Under the pieces are notes generated by a model, which saw only the letters and a program-made list of their open reading frames with translations, had not been told where the DNA came from and did not search any database. From contig JAVUNC010000019.1 of assembly GCA_032173965.1 (NCBI GenBank), forward strand, positions 11,891,234 through 11,955,233: a stretch of DNA of 64,000 nucleotides. The letters are read 5' to 3'. Source of the DNA: Sitta carolinensis. Lineage: Eukaryota > Chordata > Aves > Passeriformes > Sittidae. The translations under genes were made by a program, and so were the position numbers. Numbering within the stretch: the first letter of the stretch is position 1; each line of letters begins with the position of its first letter. Shown here one piece after another: positions 11,801-25,900 of the stretch.

Positions 11801-14800
11801 AAGTGCCTCTTTCTAAGAATATTGTTTGTTGCTTTAGTGCTACGTCTTATAAAATACAAAAATATTTAATTATTACTGTTGTTCAGGAAATCTGGAGTTC
11901 ATTGCGTATTTAGAAAAATACTCTGATATTTCACAGTTAGTTGATGACTAAGCTTTGCTTCAGAAATAATTTTGGTAATTCTTCAAATAATACTCTGTTC
12001 TTAAAATTGGTTAAGAATGGGTACTCATCGTCCTAAAGGAGGGAGAAACTGATAGTGTTCAATATTTGTCCAGCTGTCTTCCCATCCTCCCATAAGTACT
12101 TAAACCATATGTAAATAATCACTTACAGTCCATTTTACATTGTTTTAACTATTGCCATGTCTGCTTCCTCTGTAATTTCTCTTAGAAAAAACACCTATAA
12201 CAGAAGTTTCTGTGACATGTTTGGCATGAATAAACCATCAGGTTTTACTAGCTTTTTAAACCTTTTTATTTAACTTTAAAAAACACTTGGGAGAAAAACA
12301 GATTGCTCAAGAAAGGATGGTTTAAGGAAAAGCCTCATTGAAGGTCATGGTCTTTTCCTGCGTTCATTTTGTATTTTTCATAGTCATCTGTTACTTAAAA
12401 TATCTTCAGGTTCGGGGTTGTTCTGGAGTTTATTTGGAATGCCTAATGACAAGCTTCAGAGGGAATATTTGTAATCCTGTGCCTTGAGAAGAGCGTCAGC
12501 AGCTGAAAATCCAGGACCAGGAGTTCAGGGTGAGCCTGGGGCGTTGCTCGCTGTGATACATCCTGCACTTCACCTACTCCAAGAGCTGAATTACCATTTT
12601 CTGACTTTCTTTCCCGAGACCTTACAGCTGGGGCTGCTGCACTCCCCTGCACTGGAGCTCTGTCAGGAGCCTGTAGGTTTGGTAGTTCTGAGGAAAAAAG
12701 TGGATAAATGCACTCATTTTGTTTCTAATTCCTTTGGCATGCATAACGTTCAGAGGATAAGGAGGGAACGATGCCTTTTAAACTGGATCATTTGTTTTGG
12801 TCTTAAGGGCAACAAGCTATTTTTAGAGATTTATCTGTGGCCGTGAGTTAACTGAGTTGTTTTGAAGTTCAGTCCAACAGAATAGAGATTGTTTTACCAG
12901 CAGATGTGAACAACTTTGTTTTGTAAGTTGAAATCAGTGTTTAGTTACTCTGGCCCCGTTTTTTTGGCAGATCACAGTCATGAGAAGATTCAGGACATAG
13001 ATATCGAGGGAGGCTGCTGAAACAAGCTCACCCAGGGAGCAAAATTGAAAGGGCTTTGGAGATGCATTTTGATTTTTTTCACGTGGATTGCCAAAAATTA
13101 CTTTGCTTTTCGTGTTACAGAATATGGATTGTTTTACATAACTTGCTGATGAGCTCACCAGTGTTCAACAGCATAAATGAATAAACCCAACCCAGATACA
13201 GCATCAGCATCAATTAAGCTTTTCATTAGCAGATTCCATAAGCCTCCATTTCCTACATTTTTTGGGACAACTTCTTAAGAGGAATCAATAAACAAATTTA
13301 TAAAAGGCAAATGCTGAAGCTTTCTGGTGATCCTAAGCTAATTTCTTATGTGCAGAGGGATGAAGTCCTTGGCTGGGACCAGGAGGGGCCAATGAGCTGC
13401 AGCCCAAGTGCTCTCCTCAGATGAAACCAGGAGATTCTCCTCTCTTTCACCATGCACTTCTTAACCCATGCACTGAGATTCCCAGATGATATTTTATGGA
13501 TAAATTTACTACCAGCCCTTTGAAAGTTAGCTTACTGAGTGCTGTATTGATTAGGGTATTGAGTGCTCTGCTCTGTCCACCTTTAACCTGTTAGATTTTC
13601 CAAGATGTGCAAGTAAAGGATCGAGAAAAACAAGTAATGATTGCTAATTAAACCTTCAAGTGGGAATAACATTCAGCTGAGCAAGGCCCTTCGAGACAGC
13701 AGCACAGGGTGTTATGCTCACCCTTGATCTACTGAGAATGTTCAAGCCTTGAATTAATCCAGGATGTAATAGCAGAAGTTTGCAGTCTCAGGTTTGGATT
13801 GTACTTTGGCCTTTGATGGACGTGGAAGGAACTCTTGATTAGAGCTCGGATTTCAAAAGCACACACTGTAGGAAACTGAAAACCAGGAGAAAAAGCCTTT
13901 CTCAGGCAAGATGCTTTCCTCATTTCTTGATGGATGTCTGGATGGCATCCCTTTAAAAAAACAATTGAAATACAGTTGAAAAATTCCTTCAGGCTCCTGA
14001 AATAATGTCTGGAGTTGCAGATGGGAGCCAGTCCCATTGTTTTTAGTTCTGCCTGGTGTTTCTTCTGGCCATTAATGGTCAGCTCTCTCCCAGCACTGGC
14101 TTTTTCCTTATTTTGGATGGGAGGAGGGGTAGGTAGGACTGCTTGCTGCCAAGAAAAGAAACGGAAGTTTCTAAGGTGGCGAGCCTCAAATGCAGTGTTT
14201 TTTCTGTGAATTTGAGGATCTGAAAGATTCCTTGGTCATAATCTTGGGTCTTTCACATTCCCTTAGGATACAAAGCCTATTTTGCAGCTCTGAAAATTCA
14301 TCCAAGCTGGAGTTTGGCTGTGAGCTGCCTGCTTGTATTGATCTCTTGCTCACTGATGACTTAAAAACAAGTCCATTTAACTTAAAAACAAGTCCAGTTG
14401 TTGTCATCTGACAGAGGCAATTGATTTGTGTGAGAGGCAATTGATTTGTGAGGTTCTTTGCTGCTGCTTTAAAATCCTTTTTTTATTTCAAAGGAAAACA
14501 GTCTGGATTTATGGATACTGTCATTAATGGAAGGTAAATACATCTAGAATTCATGTAAAGCTCACTTTCAAGGATAAAAAGCGAGTGTCACATGAGCATT
14601 TATGCTAACGTTAAAGCATCACCAATATAATCATCTCATCTCAAACCTTTTCAGGGTCTTTTTTCTTTCAAGAAGGAACCATAATGATATTTTTGGAAAC
14701 TAGATTATAGACCAGACACATTGAGCAAGATAAAATCCACATACAACCTGGTTCTCTGCAAAGCTTATGCAACAGGTTTGCAGCCTTACACAAACTGTTC

Positions 14801-17800
14801 CCATGCTGAATGTGATATGGCTTTGTATAACAGGAGTCTTATGTCATCTCTGCAATTTTTAAAGCAGAACGGAGTAATCCATGAACAGAACAGTAAGGGC
14901 ATTAGAGACTAAATGGGAGACTAATGACTACTGATGGATTACTGAATTTCAGGGTTTGAAGCTCTCAGCGTGGTTGCTTGCCCTGTGAACTGGCATCTCT
15001 CAAATAACCAGCCTGGCTCAGGCATTAAAGGAAAAGCTTTGCAAGAACTTCAGTGCTGCAACAGGATTCACATTATTGAATTGTGGGTGTTTGCTTTCTT
15101 GTGCAGACTACACAGATACTGCAGAACATAAAATTCTACTAATAAACCCAGTCCTTAATTAGACATTTAGAATATATGGTTGTCTTACTGTTCTCTTCAT
15201 TTGACTGGGGTACTTTGTACAGCCTTCCTGACTGTGCTTTTCCTAAGTGCTTCAGGCACAAGACAGGGTTATTTAAACAACTTGTTGGGTTGAGGAAGAG
15301 GAAACTTCCAAGAAGCAGGTGAGAAGGATCTCAAGCAGAGTAATTCATTGCCATGGCTCTGCTCGTGCAGTCAGAGGTGGCAGCTTGCTGGAGGCCCTTT
15401 CCCAGGAAGGGCCATCCAGAAGGAGCCCTCTGCTCCCCATCCAGACTGGGTGTTTTTCCATGGGGAGACAAACTCCTGAAAGGTCTTCAGGCTTTTTCTG
15501 ATAACAAACCTTCAAAATCATGCTAAGGTATTGAAGCATATTTCTGAGACAGATTTTGTTTAAAGGCTGCTTCAAATTTTGCTTTCCCATCCTAAGTTGT
15601 GTTGTCCTTCACAGGAAGCAAGTCTCAGAGGTCTGTTACATGCCTTGTCAAATCTGATTGTTTGCTAAAAGGAAAGAGAAGAAAATACATGCTAATTTTG
15701 ATTTCTTCAGCCAGAAGTCTTTGGGGTGTGTTGGGTAATTATGTCTCTTGTAAATGTTTTGAAGGGGTTTCTTCTCCCTCAGCAAGAAACATTTCTATAT
15801 CCACTTTCAAGAGTGCTGGCCTGTTGTGTCACCTATGAAAACATTTGTACTGATGGCAAGTTGTCTTCTCCCCAAAATGAAATTGTGCCTCCTTCATTTA
15901 CTGTGAGCTGCTGCACTTGGTTACTCCGAGGATGGACCATTCCTCCATTCTTCAACTTATACACCATATTTTTCCGCAACATTTTTCCTACTATTGTTTT
16001 CTTTCTGCTGCATCTGTTCCTCTTTCCCACTTCATGCAAAAGCACATTAATCATTAACATTTGTACGTGTGGCTGAAAAATGGCCTTTCCAAAGCTGCTT
16101 TTAGCTGAGCTGTCCATTTTGAGCAGCACATCAGTGGAACACCACTTGTTACAAACGGCTGCTCTTAAGTGCCCCAGGTTTGCATTTGGGGGTTAATGGT
16201 GTGTTGCTGCATGCTTTGGGATGCTCAACCCGTGATAACAGGCCCAAAAGGTGAACAGTAGAATTAGGGAGAGAAGGGACATGACTCAAAATGAGTGTAG
16301 CAAATGCTGGTATTAAGCCCTCTTCTATTTAATACAGCCTTGGGACAGTGCCTGTAGCATGGGATCATCTTTTTGGAGCTGTGAAGCCTGAAATATTTTG
16401 CTGTAAGTGCTGGGCACTGGATGTGTCACACGCGGGTGACTCCAAAGCAAAAATATGGATTTGTGGTTTTGGGGTTTTTTTTTTAAGGGAGAAAAACAAC
16501 CCAAAAGCTCTGTTTTGCCCTTCATAGCTGAAAACTAAGAGGACAGTGATTAGAGTTTTTATCTAAGACAAAAAATTAGGAAAGCTGCTTTTGTGGCCAT
16601 TTTATCTAATAGCAATAAATCTCATTGAGCTGAGTGCATCTGTCCATATGGATGTGGCTATTCTGAGACTAAAGAACTTTACACAGTGCTACTGGTGCTT
16701 CAGACCTAGGTTCCAGGCTCTTTTTACTCCTGCAGTAGTTATGTTCTGGTGGGTGAATCTGTAGATATCAAATAAAACATCAAATGCCAGCCCCTCATTA
16801 TAGTTAGATAAATGGTTGTTAGCTGGGGGAAAGTATGGTGATTCATTTTTTTAATGAAAAGAAAATGGCTTCAAACGTTCTGTTTCTGGTAATACAGTCT
16901 CTACTCAGTGTGTTGTCTTTTGAAAGTTTAAACCCAATTCTAACCACTGTGGGTTTTGTTATTTGAACTTATTTCCAGCATGAATATCCCTCCCAGGATA
17001 TTATTTTTACATGCTTAAGACTCTTGTTTAGAAATAAAAAGTAGGTATCTTGGAGTTCAATGCAGCTAGGTCAGTTAATAAGAATAATTTTTCAGCATTT
17101 CTATCCCTCCATCCTCCCCATCCACAGCTCCTGAAGGGGATCTCTATTTTTATTGTCCCTTACAGATGAGGTTATCTCAACTTATTATGCCCATTTTAAA
17201 GGGGTTGAGGGGATGGTCCAGACAGCTGTTACTGTCTTCATCCTGCTCATGAACGATCCGAAGAACAGTATCCAATTCCTGGAAGCTCTAGAGCTTCATT
17301 TTTCATTGTGACTAATTGTTTTCTTGAAATAATGAGCAGTAGTGACTTCACAAAGCATGGTCTCCTGGCACCCAGATCATTAATGACTCACTGTATCTTT
17401 AGTAGCAGTTAAAAATACGCTTTTCCACACTTTGAAAAAGTCCTGGTAGTTTTGCTCACAAAGGAAGTGTAATGTGTGGTGGGAGTGAGTGGAGATGCAT
17501 TTCCTTATCATTTTCTATTCATGACCATTTTGAGGCACGGAATCCAAGGCAACCAAAAACTGGCAAAAAAAGAGGGGCTGCATTAGAGGTCTGGTCCAGA
17601 TGAAAAATCTTGTCTGGGGTGACATGGCCAATGACCCTCTTGCCTCCTCCTTAACTCCTCTACAGAGATGCAGTGCAAGGACCACTTCATGTTTTTGAGG
17701 CTCGTCTGCAGTGGGAGCACTAAAATTAGTCTCCTGCTCTGGAAGACTTTGGCTATTTTGGAGATTTCATGGTGGGAATTTCATTAGACGTTCTTGAAGA

Positions 17801-20800
17801 ACAGACCTGGAGGACAGTGGAGGGAGAGGAAGGCATTAGCTACCTGGGATAACCTCTGGGAGAGGTTTCTAGCAAGGAGAATCCCTCATGAGTACTCTTA
17901 AGTGGTTCACAGGCAGCTCCATTCTCATCCCTACTTGTTTTTTGTTGTGAGGGCAAGTGATGTAGGGCCCCTCACTGCCTGAACTGCAGGTGCATCACTG
18001 AAGTTGCTGCTGACTTGACCACAGACTCTTTCCAACCTGAGGTCTGTGACTGCAACTTCCCTTGGGTCAGCTCTTGGGAAGATGGTGTCATAGGAAAAAC
18101 ACAGTGAGGTTAAAAAAAGAAAATCCAAATCTGATGTTGTCTGTCCCTATTTTATTGTTTAAAATTCAGCCTGAAAATTGTATTAATCCCTTTGCAGTAG
18201 CACAGGGTTCCAAGAGTGGATTCACTGTTCCTTCTGGAAAGCACCTCTGGGATGTTTTTCAGCCAGGGTGTGTAGTTCTGGTTTTATAGCACACCAAAGA
18301 TGTATTTGATTTCTTTGTACAACTGCCTGGCTTCCTTAAAATGTATAGTGAAAGTTACTGTTTTGAAAGTTACTCTTTTTTAGTGCTTTTTTTGGTGCAG
18401 GGGATGGTCATGGTGCCTCCCCTGCTGTGCTGCCACACAATACCACAAAAATCCCAAACCACAACCAAACACTGCCACTGCATTGGTTTGAAATGAGAAG
18501 CTGAGGTCTGTAATGTCAATTTAAGGTATTTTATCAGTATTTTATTACAGTCCTTTGTTAAGTGCCTGCACACAGAAGTAGCACAAACCCATTAAATGGT
18601 AATTCTGAGTTCTCTTCAAGAACTTGTTTATTAGGGATCCAGTCAAAGGAGGTCAGAAATGCCAAATTCTCTCCCTGGTTATTTCAGGAGCTCCATAGTA
18701 GCTTTTTCATAACTCAGGCTGATATTTTAGAAATATCTTTACATGTCATTTGTTTCCAGAAATGTTAATTGGGCTTGTGGGATGAAAGGCCATTCCAAAT
18801 GTAAAGCTGCTTCCTAGCTCTCTTTATCTCAGGATAATCCTTTTTTCCAAGGAATTAAGACACATTGTATAGCATCCAGCACTATATTACCAAGGCTATG
18901 GCAGAGCAGAGTGAGCACGGGGAACTCAGCATGCCAGCGTTTTCCTTAGAACCTTTTAGCTGTTTATCAAACTTGGTTTTACAATTTCTGAGCAGTTTGG
19001 CCCTTCTGAAAATGAAACTCTACCTTTGGCTTTGCCTCAGGCAGGGAGCAGGCAGGTCCTGTGGGTGCTGTGCCTGTACAGTGTCCTGGGCTCTGCTCTC
19101 CCTGCAGATGCCTTGGCAGGCTCAGGAAGTTAATCCCAACAGTTCTGTGTGGATACAGACAATAGCTAACGTCTTGAACCCAGCTTTGCGAATTAATGTA
19201 TGATTAAAAAAAAAATCTCCAGAAGGGAGAATTTTCATCTCCAAATTATGCTTTGGAGAAGCAGTCATTTGGGTTTTGTAAACCCTGTGGAGCTCTGTGT
19301 GTGTTGTGAAGGCTTGAGAAGGAAGGAGAAACCAGGGGTACAAGTGTTGGCTGGTCTGTGAAAATACGTTTGACATTCAGCAGGGGGTCAGATAAAAGCA
19401 AGCTTAAAGAATGGGAGGAAATAAACCTGAAAATTGAATTGTTTATTGCTGCTGCAAAATATGTGCTAACTCCTCTCTCCTAACCTTAAAGAAAGATTTA
19501 ATAGACGGGGAAGATGTAATAGACATTAGCAGGGTTAGGAGAGACATGAAAATCCTGCTGGCAGGCAGGGAAGGCAGACAACCATTCCCTGTTTTCACTG
19601 GCATTTTTGCCTTTGTATGCAGGCCCCTTTTTTCCTACAAGCCCTCAAAATAGTCCAAATCTTTCCATACAGTTTCCACCACTTCCCAGCCCTTTCACAG
19701 GTAAGGGCTTAACTTCCCAGGAGGCAGGGGGTTTGAAAAGCAAGATACTTAAATCAAAACCAGGTGTTTTTATCACAATGCTGCACAGTTAGTCCTACCT
19801 TTGTTAGCACATTTTGGTCAAGAGGGCAGCAGAAAGAACAGCCATCAGCACAAACCCCTAGGCTTGCCAGGATTAAAAATCCTGTGCAGTGTTTTGATGC
19901 TTGAAAAGAGAAGAAGCACATGCATTTTAGGGACACAGGTCCACTCACAGATTTTACTGTAGTTCCACTTCAGGACAGCTGTCTAAAACCAGGCAACAGC
20001 ATTTGTCATTGCACATCATCCTCCCCTTCCCTGCTTCTGTAGGAGGGGTGGCTTTGAGTTGTGTAATGCTGTTCTCCATCTGAAATCCCAGCAGCATTCA
20101 GTTTTCTTTTATCTAGGAGCTGCTACATGCCTTCTCCCACTCCCGAGGGCAGTGGGAAGGCAGGGAGTGGTGTCCCTGTGCCCTCATGGCCACGGAGTGC
20201 TGGGCCAGCATGAGGTCCACCAGGAAAAGTCCTTGGTGCTTAGGTTGGTCTCCCCGGAGGACATCTTTAGCCTGATCCCAGGAATGGGGAGGAGGTGAAA
20301 TACATTCTGTTTCTCAGAGTCCTACAGCAAGAGCAGTGACCTTACATCTGCCAAGGGGAGCCAGTCACAAATCTGACATTTTCCTGATGCAGGACAAATG
20401 GGATGCAGCGTTGCAGATTTACCACTGATGAGACACGTGCCCACTCTGCTAAAGGCTGGTGTCCAAACTGTGGGTGCAGGCCAAAAAAGACAGGTTGCTG
20501 TTATGGAGAATAATAATAAAAAAAGATATCTCTGCTTCAAAGGCACTGAAAGCTAAATGAGCCGTTCGTATCATCTCCATTTTCTTCAGGAGAAGTGGTT
20601 AAGGTCTTTTATATTTCATTGCCGTCTTCTCCTGTTGTTCACAATGAGAAAAAGAAAGAGACAACCAATTAAATATCTGATGTGGAAGAGCTGAAGCCTT
20701 TCTTTGTGCAGAGGTATCTCTGATTCTCATGTGTTTATTTTCCTATTCAGTTTTCATATGCTGAGTGAATTGCTTATTAATTGTTAAATGACTGCTCTGC

Positions 20801-22958
20801 AATTCAGTTATGGAAATCATTTCTACTTCAGTACCACTTGCCCTTGAATTGAGAACAGGAGCTCAACCAAAATTAGATAACTTCTTTTCAAACCTTTTAT
20901 TTTTCTGCAAAAAAAAATACGGTTCAACATGATGCCTGTCAGGAGGACTATGAAATTCCAACCTTAAAACAATCCTTGTGACCAAGCTGGTTTGGGGATC
21001 ATTCTGAGAATTGCTGTCCTGATCTGTCCTGATGAGACCTTTGAACAGATTAACCCAGGTGTGGTGTTGACTGTAGTGCAGAGCTGGCATTCTATTGCCC
21101 ACATTAATTTCTGGAATGAATTGTGAAATCACAGATTGAATAAAACAAAGTTGTAATTTTAACTGAGGCGAGGAGAGCAGTGTGGGCAGTCCCTTGGCTT
21201 CTGTGGGATTCAGCTCAGGCAGAAATGTCCTCCCACGCTCGTCTCTTCAGGGTTGCACCTTCAGCTTCAGCTTTCACTGCGAGCCTTTGCTTTTCACCTT
21301 ACACAAGAAAAGAGGCTGAAAAAAAGAAAAAGGAGTTAGGTATTATGCAGCAAATATTACCAAGGACATATTCTGTGGCTTAAAAAAAAAAAAAAAACAA
21401 GGCAAAGAAAAATGCAAATCTGGAGCTTTTCCTTTCTTTTCAGAAGAGAGCTGTATTGCTCTGGTGTCTCCCTGCTGGCACAGAGTGCTGATATTTCTGT
21501 GCATTCGAGCCGAAGGGCACTGAGGTCAGTGCAGAGATTCTCAGCATCTTCAGCGGCCTTTGCACCACACTGAGCAGGAGCTGCTGCTTTGCTGATGAAT
21601 CCGAGGGTGATGCCTGTCCTGAGGCTTTGGAACAGCAAGAGCAGCAGTGTTGGAGGGGCTGTAAACCAGGCTGGACTCTGAACACGTGGCTGCCTCCTTT
21701 TCTATGGGAGGTTTCTCACGGTGAATTGAAAGACAGCAGTTTGCATTCTAAAAGTAACGAGGAAAAAGTACCGGAAATTATTTAGACCAGGTTTGGGTTT
21801 GGTTTTTTTTCCAATTTGGCTTTTTTGCCCTCTTGTAAGTTCACACACTCAACTTGCAGAAAAGAAACAAATATAGTTATTTTGGTCCCACTGAGGAGAC
21901 GTGTTTGCAGTGGCCACATAACTCTGAGTAGATTCTTTTGTCCTGATAAGTTCTATTTTCAGATCATCGGAAAGGTTATGGATAAATGCCATAAAAGCAG
22001 CAAAAATAAAAAGCCTGTTTGGTCTGACTGCTTTGTCTTGTTAAATATTTTAAGAAGGAAAGCCCAGCTGAATGCATGCTGGTCTGCATGGATATTTTCA
22101 AGCCTTTGGTAGCCTGTTTATGTATTTTTAGATGAGCAGTTCTGCCCAAATGCCAGTGACTTTTCACCATCCATTTAAAGGTGTATTTACTTGTAATTCC
22201 AGATGTGTGGGATCAATGTGCCAGGGACAGAGGGTTAATGTTTCTGGGAGGAGATGGGGCTGCTGCTGGTGGTGTGTATGTCTGTCTGTTGTGCCAGCCT
22301 TATGCTTTCCCTATTCTGATGATAAAATGCCCTGGAGCAAATGGATGCCTGGCATTGCTGCTTGCTGTGATCATGGCCAGGAGAGAAGGGTTCAAACAGC
22401 TGCCCTTGAAAAATTATTTCTGAAAAATGCCATTTTGTGGGCACAAAACATATTTGCTGTAGCTGGGTCATGCTGATCTCAGAGCTTAGGTGAAAAATAT
22501 AGGGACTTTTTGAAGTGAGCTTTTTGGGGGAATTACGTGTTGCCATTAAGAGACATAAATCAGCAGATGGTTTGTGTGGCCTTTACTCACTGCTTACTTA
22601 ACTTGCAACAACCAAAATAAACACCTTTGTACTTTTAGTTCATCTCTGGGTGTTGAAGCATTTTGGCAGCAGGACCTACTTGCCCCTCAGGTGCTCTTGT
22701 TTCAGGCAATCCAGGTGCCTTTCAGGCCACAGGGCAAATATGCAGTGTTCAGAAAGGAGCAGAAAAGAGGAGTTTAAACACATCTTACTCCACAATACTG
22801 TTTCAGAGTCGTTCTAATCTTTGGTCTCTTCTCTGAGAAAACCAGTTATGGCCTTGACTGAAGACTGATAGGAGTGGAAAAACCAAGATCCTCTGGCCTT
22901 TGCCATCAACAGGAGCCAGTCTTGCCTGCTCTCATGGAAAATAAACTGATTTAGGGTT
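5811..22958 (+). other. COMMD1: COMMD1 intron, long stretch without recognised genes
   Basis: About 17 kb of AT-leaning sequence with scattered short T runs and no supported coding exon on either strand. Open frames here (for example 11103-11426 on +, 10974-11480 on -) overlap each other on opposite strands and resemble no protein family I can name with confidence. A pair of small tandem duplications occurs at 14359-14452. I see nothing else with clear structure. Confidence 0.5.
14359..14452. repeat. Two neighbouring tandem duplications (21 bp and 20 bp)
   Basis: A 21-bp unit beginning ACTTAAAAACAAGTCC is repeated at 14359-14379 and 14380-14400. A different 20-bp unit, AGAGGCAATTGATTTGTG plus 2 nt, is repeated 12 bp downstream at 14413-14432 and 14433-14452. 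Two independent young duplications this close together point to local replication slippage. Confidence 0.9.
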
Positions 22959-22991
22959 ACAGAACCATAGAATGGTTTGGGTTGGAAGAGG
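22959..22991 (-). mobile_element. CR1 3'-end stub, - orientation
   Basis: The string CATAGAATGGTTTGGGTTGG is the reverse complement of the conserved CR1 3' tail. Only about 33 bp remain before unrelated sequence, so this is an extremely 5'-truncated insertion or a relic. Confidence 0.75.
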
Positions 22992-25900
22992 ATATTCATT
23001 TCTACTCAGCTTTTATATTTTGTGTAATGCTTTTAGGAAGAGCATTAAGGGATTCTGAGTCATTTATGTAACACATAAACATGAAAGAGCTGTGGGGGAG
23101 CAAGAGCGATCTGTTTTGGGGCTGCTAACTGAATTATTCAGCCTGCAAGCCAGTAGTACTCTCAGCCAAAATATGCCAGAGTCCGAAGTCACACAGCCTC
23201 CTGAAGGTCAGGAATTCTCTGCTCAGGTTTTTCTTGCATTCTTTAACTGTGGGATTATTTCTAAATGCAGATTACTTTAACTATGTTGGTTTGGTATAAA
23301 AGTAATTCTTACCCCAGAGCTCATTCCTGTTTTCCCGGTATTGTTTATTGCAGAAACAGAGAGGAATGTGGTTGACACTGATTTGGTTAAATAAAAAGTT
23401 ATGTTAAAAGCACAGAAACTTCCTTGTGTCCTTAGGAGTTAACCAAGTGCGTGGTCTCGGTGATACCCTGTTACAAAAACGTGCCCCAGTGGCAGGGAGG
23501 GTTTGATGCTGTGATAGGGCACTCCCCAAAACAGTTAAGAAAATGGTAAATAATAACATGAAATCATTGAAACTTAGTTCTGAGAAAGTGTGGGGGAGGT
23601 ATGATAATGAGTGATGTTTGATTTTATTTTTTTTGCCATGCTGAATGATTCCTGTGTTAGGTAATAGGTAGATTAAAATGTAATGAACATCAATTCCAGA
23701 TCTAAAGAACGTTTTCACTAGAAAAGCTGGCCTTTGTGTAAAAGCAGAAGATACATCATTAAGGGCTCTTTTTCTTAGACTGATTTCACACTTGCAATTA
23801 GGTGCTACAAGATTGAAAAACAAAGGCTAGCCTAGGTATAGGGAAAGCTGTAGACTGATATTTCAGCTCCATGAGCAGCCTTAAAAACACCAACCAAAAA
23901 AACACAAGAAAACAAGGACAGCTGTCAAACAAGGTAGAAAGATGCAGATCATAAGTGAGGAAGGGCATTTACTCTCTAAGGTCCCCTGCAGAGGACTTTG
24001 AGAGGAGAGCACTCACCTTGCAGTGGTTCCACTGAGAGACTCTGTTAGTGAAGAGCTGACACAGCAGGCAGGGCTTGAATAAGTGATGATGGAGCTTTCT
24101 TGTCGCTGGTACCCTTGTGAGACAGCCTGCTGCCCTACCAGAAGTGGAGTTTTTAAATAGTTTTTATATAGTTTTTCACGTAATATATGTAACTGTATAA
24201 ACTACATATATATATATATATTCTCATATAGTTATATATAGTTTATATTTTAAATTTAGTTTTTTAATACATGTTTTGTTTCAGATCTCATGGTGATACA
24301 AAGGTAATTTAATTTTTTTTTTATGCTGGCTTTATGTGCTTCTGTGTACAGTTTGGTGAAGCTCACAGGTATCACTGTCTTTTTTGTTTTTTTTTCTTTT
24401 AAGACCTCTTCATGCATCTCTTAGTTAATGATTTTAGCTCTGTTTACACTTTTGTTTAAATAGCAGCTGGCTCAAGACCCAACTAGAGTTGCATACCAGG
24501 GTCCCCAAGACAATGTCATTAGCCTAAGCAGGTTAATTGATTTATTTGGCATGCCATTACACCTATTTAGCTCAAGCCAGTTAAGCAGCAGAGGAAAAGC
24601 GCTCCTGTTAAAGATTAAACATTCCACATTCACTGTTTTAGGGTTTGAAAGAGCTCGAGCTCAGCTTTCCTTTAAAGATGCTGGAATTCAAATGGAAATA
24701 TTTGTGCTTGATGTGCTTTCTTTGACAAAACAGCATCTGCAGGGGCAACGAGGGGATCAGAGGAGTGTGTGTCCTTGCATTATTTTTTAGAAACAGTTCA
24801 GATACAGAGAGGTTTCACTTTTCATTCCTGCACTAGGAGTTAGATCACAACACTTTCTGTTCCCGTGTCTCAATTCCATTCCTGTCTCGGGAAGGCAGAA
24901 GTTCTGGCAGTGCCTTTGACTGGGATTACCCAGCCCTGTACTTAGAGGCCTTCAGCTATGACCTGCTTACATGGTCAGTATTTCCCATGCCAAGCTGGAT
25001 CCTTCTCCAAACTTCTTTGCAAAACTATGAGGAAAAAAATAATACTTTAGAGATTTCTCCTTAAATACCCTTTTTTTTTTTTTTCAAACCTTGGAAATAG
25101 TAAGCTCAAGGTTACTGCAAGGTCAGGAAGGTACCTCTTAGTGCCCTCACAAAAAAGAATTGCCTTAAAAATTTAGGATATTCTGAACACCTCAAGGTAG
25201 AGTTTTTGTCCAACAGCTCAGTTCCAAGAGGATTTAGCCTGAACTGAGCATGTTCTGGAGTGGAGAATGCAGCATTATATAGTCAAGCATCCACCACTCC
25301 TCAGCGAGGGAGAGCCATAAAGGGTTTTCTGTTCTGGGAAGCTGCTGTGGCTGCAGCAGATTTTGTGGGGCAGCCTGAGTCTCAGGTGGTTGAAGATGTT
25401 GTGAAAGGGTGTTGGAGGAACCAGGTGAGCAGGCTCAGCAAACAGCACTCGATCAGCTAAGGCCACACAAAAAGTCACAGGCATAACCTTGCAAAGAGTC
25501 GTCCCTGAATGAGGATGAAATCTGCATTTTGCCAGCATGAACAGCTCCTTTTTTCTGCGTTGTTGGTACCAGCAGAACTGTGGCTTTTACAGCCTTTCCT
25601 TTCTGACCACACGAGCTGCCCCCGGTGTTGGAATGTTTGCCTCCCAGAATCGGCCGAGGGTCTGGCCAGTGCCTGGGCAGTGTCCTCAGTGCACCTGGGA
25701 GCACGCAGTGTGTAGCACCGAGCACCCTTGCCCTGGTGAACAGCAATCCCAGCCTGTGCTGGACATCCACGGCGTGTTCAGTGCGGGTTTTGAGTGGAGC
25801 AGTGGAGAAGGAAACCCTGGAGCAGTGAGGCTGTGCAGGGGCAGCACACAGGGCAGAACACTCGAGGTAGGATGTGGGGAATGCATCAGATCAGAAACCA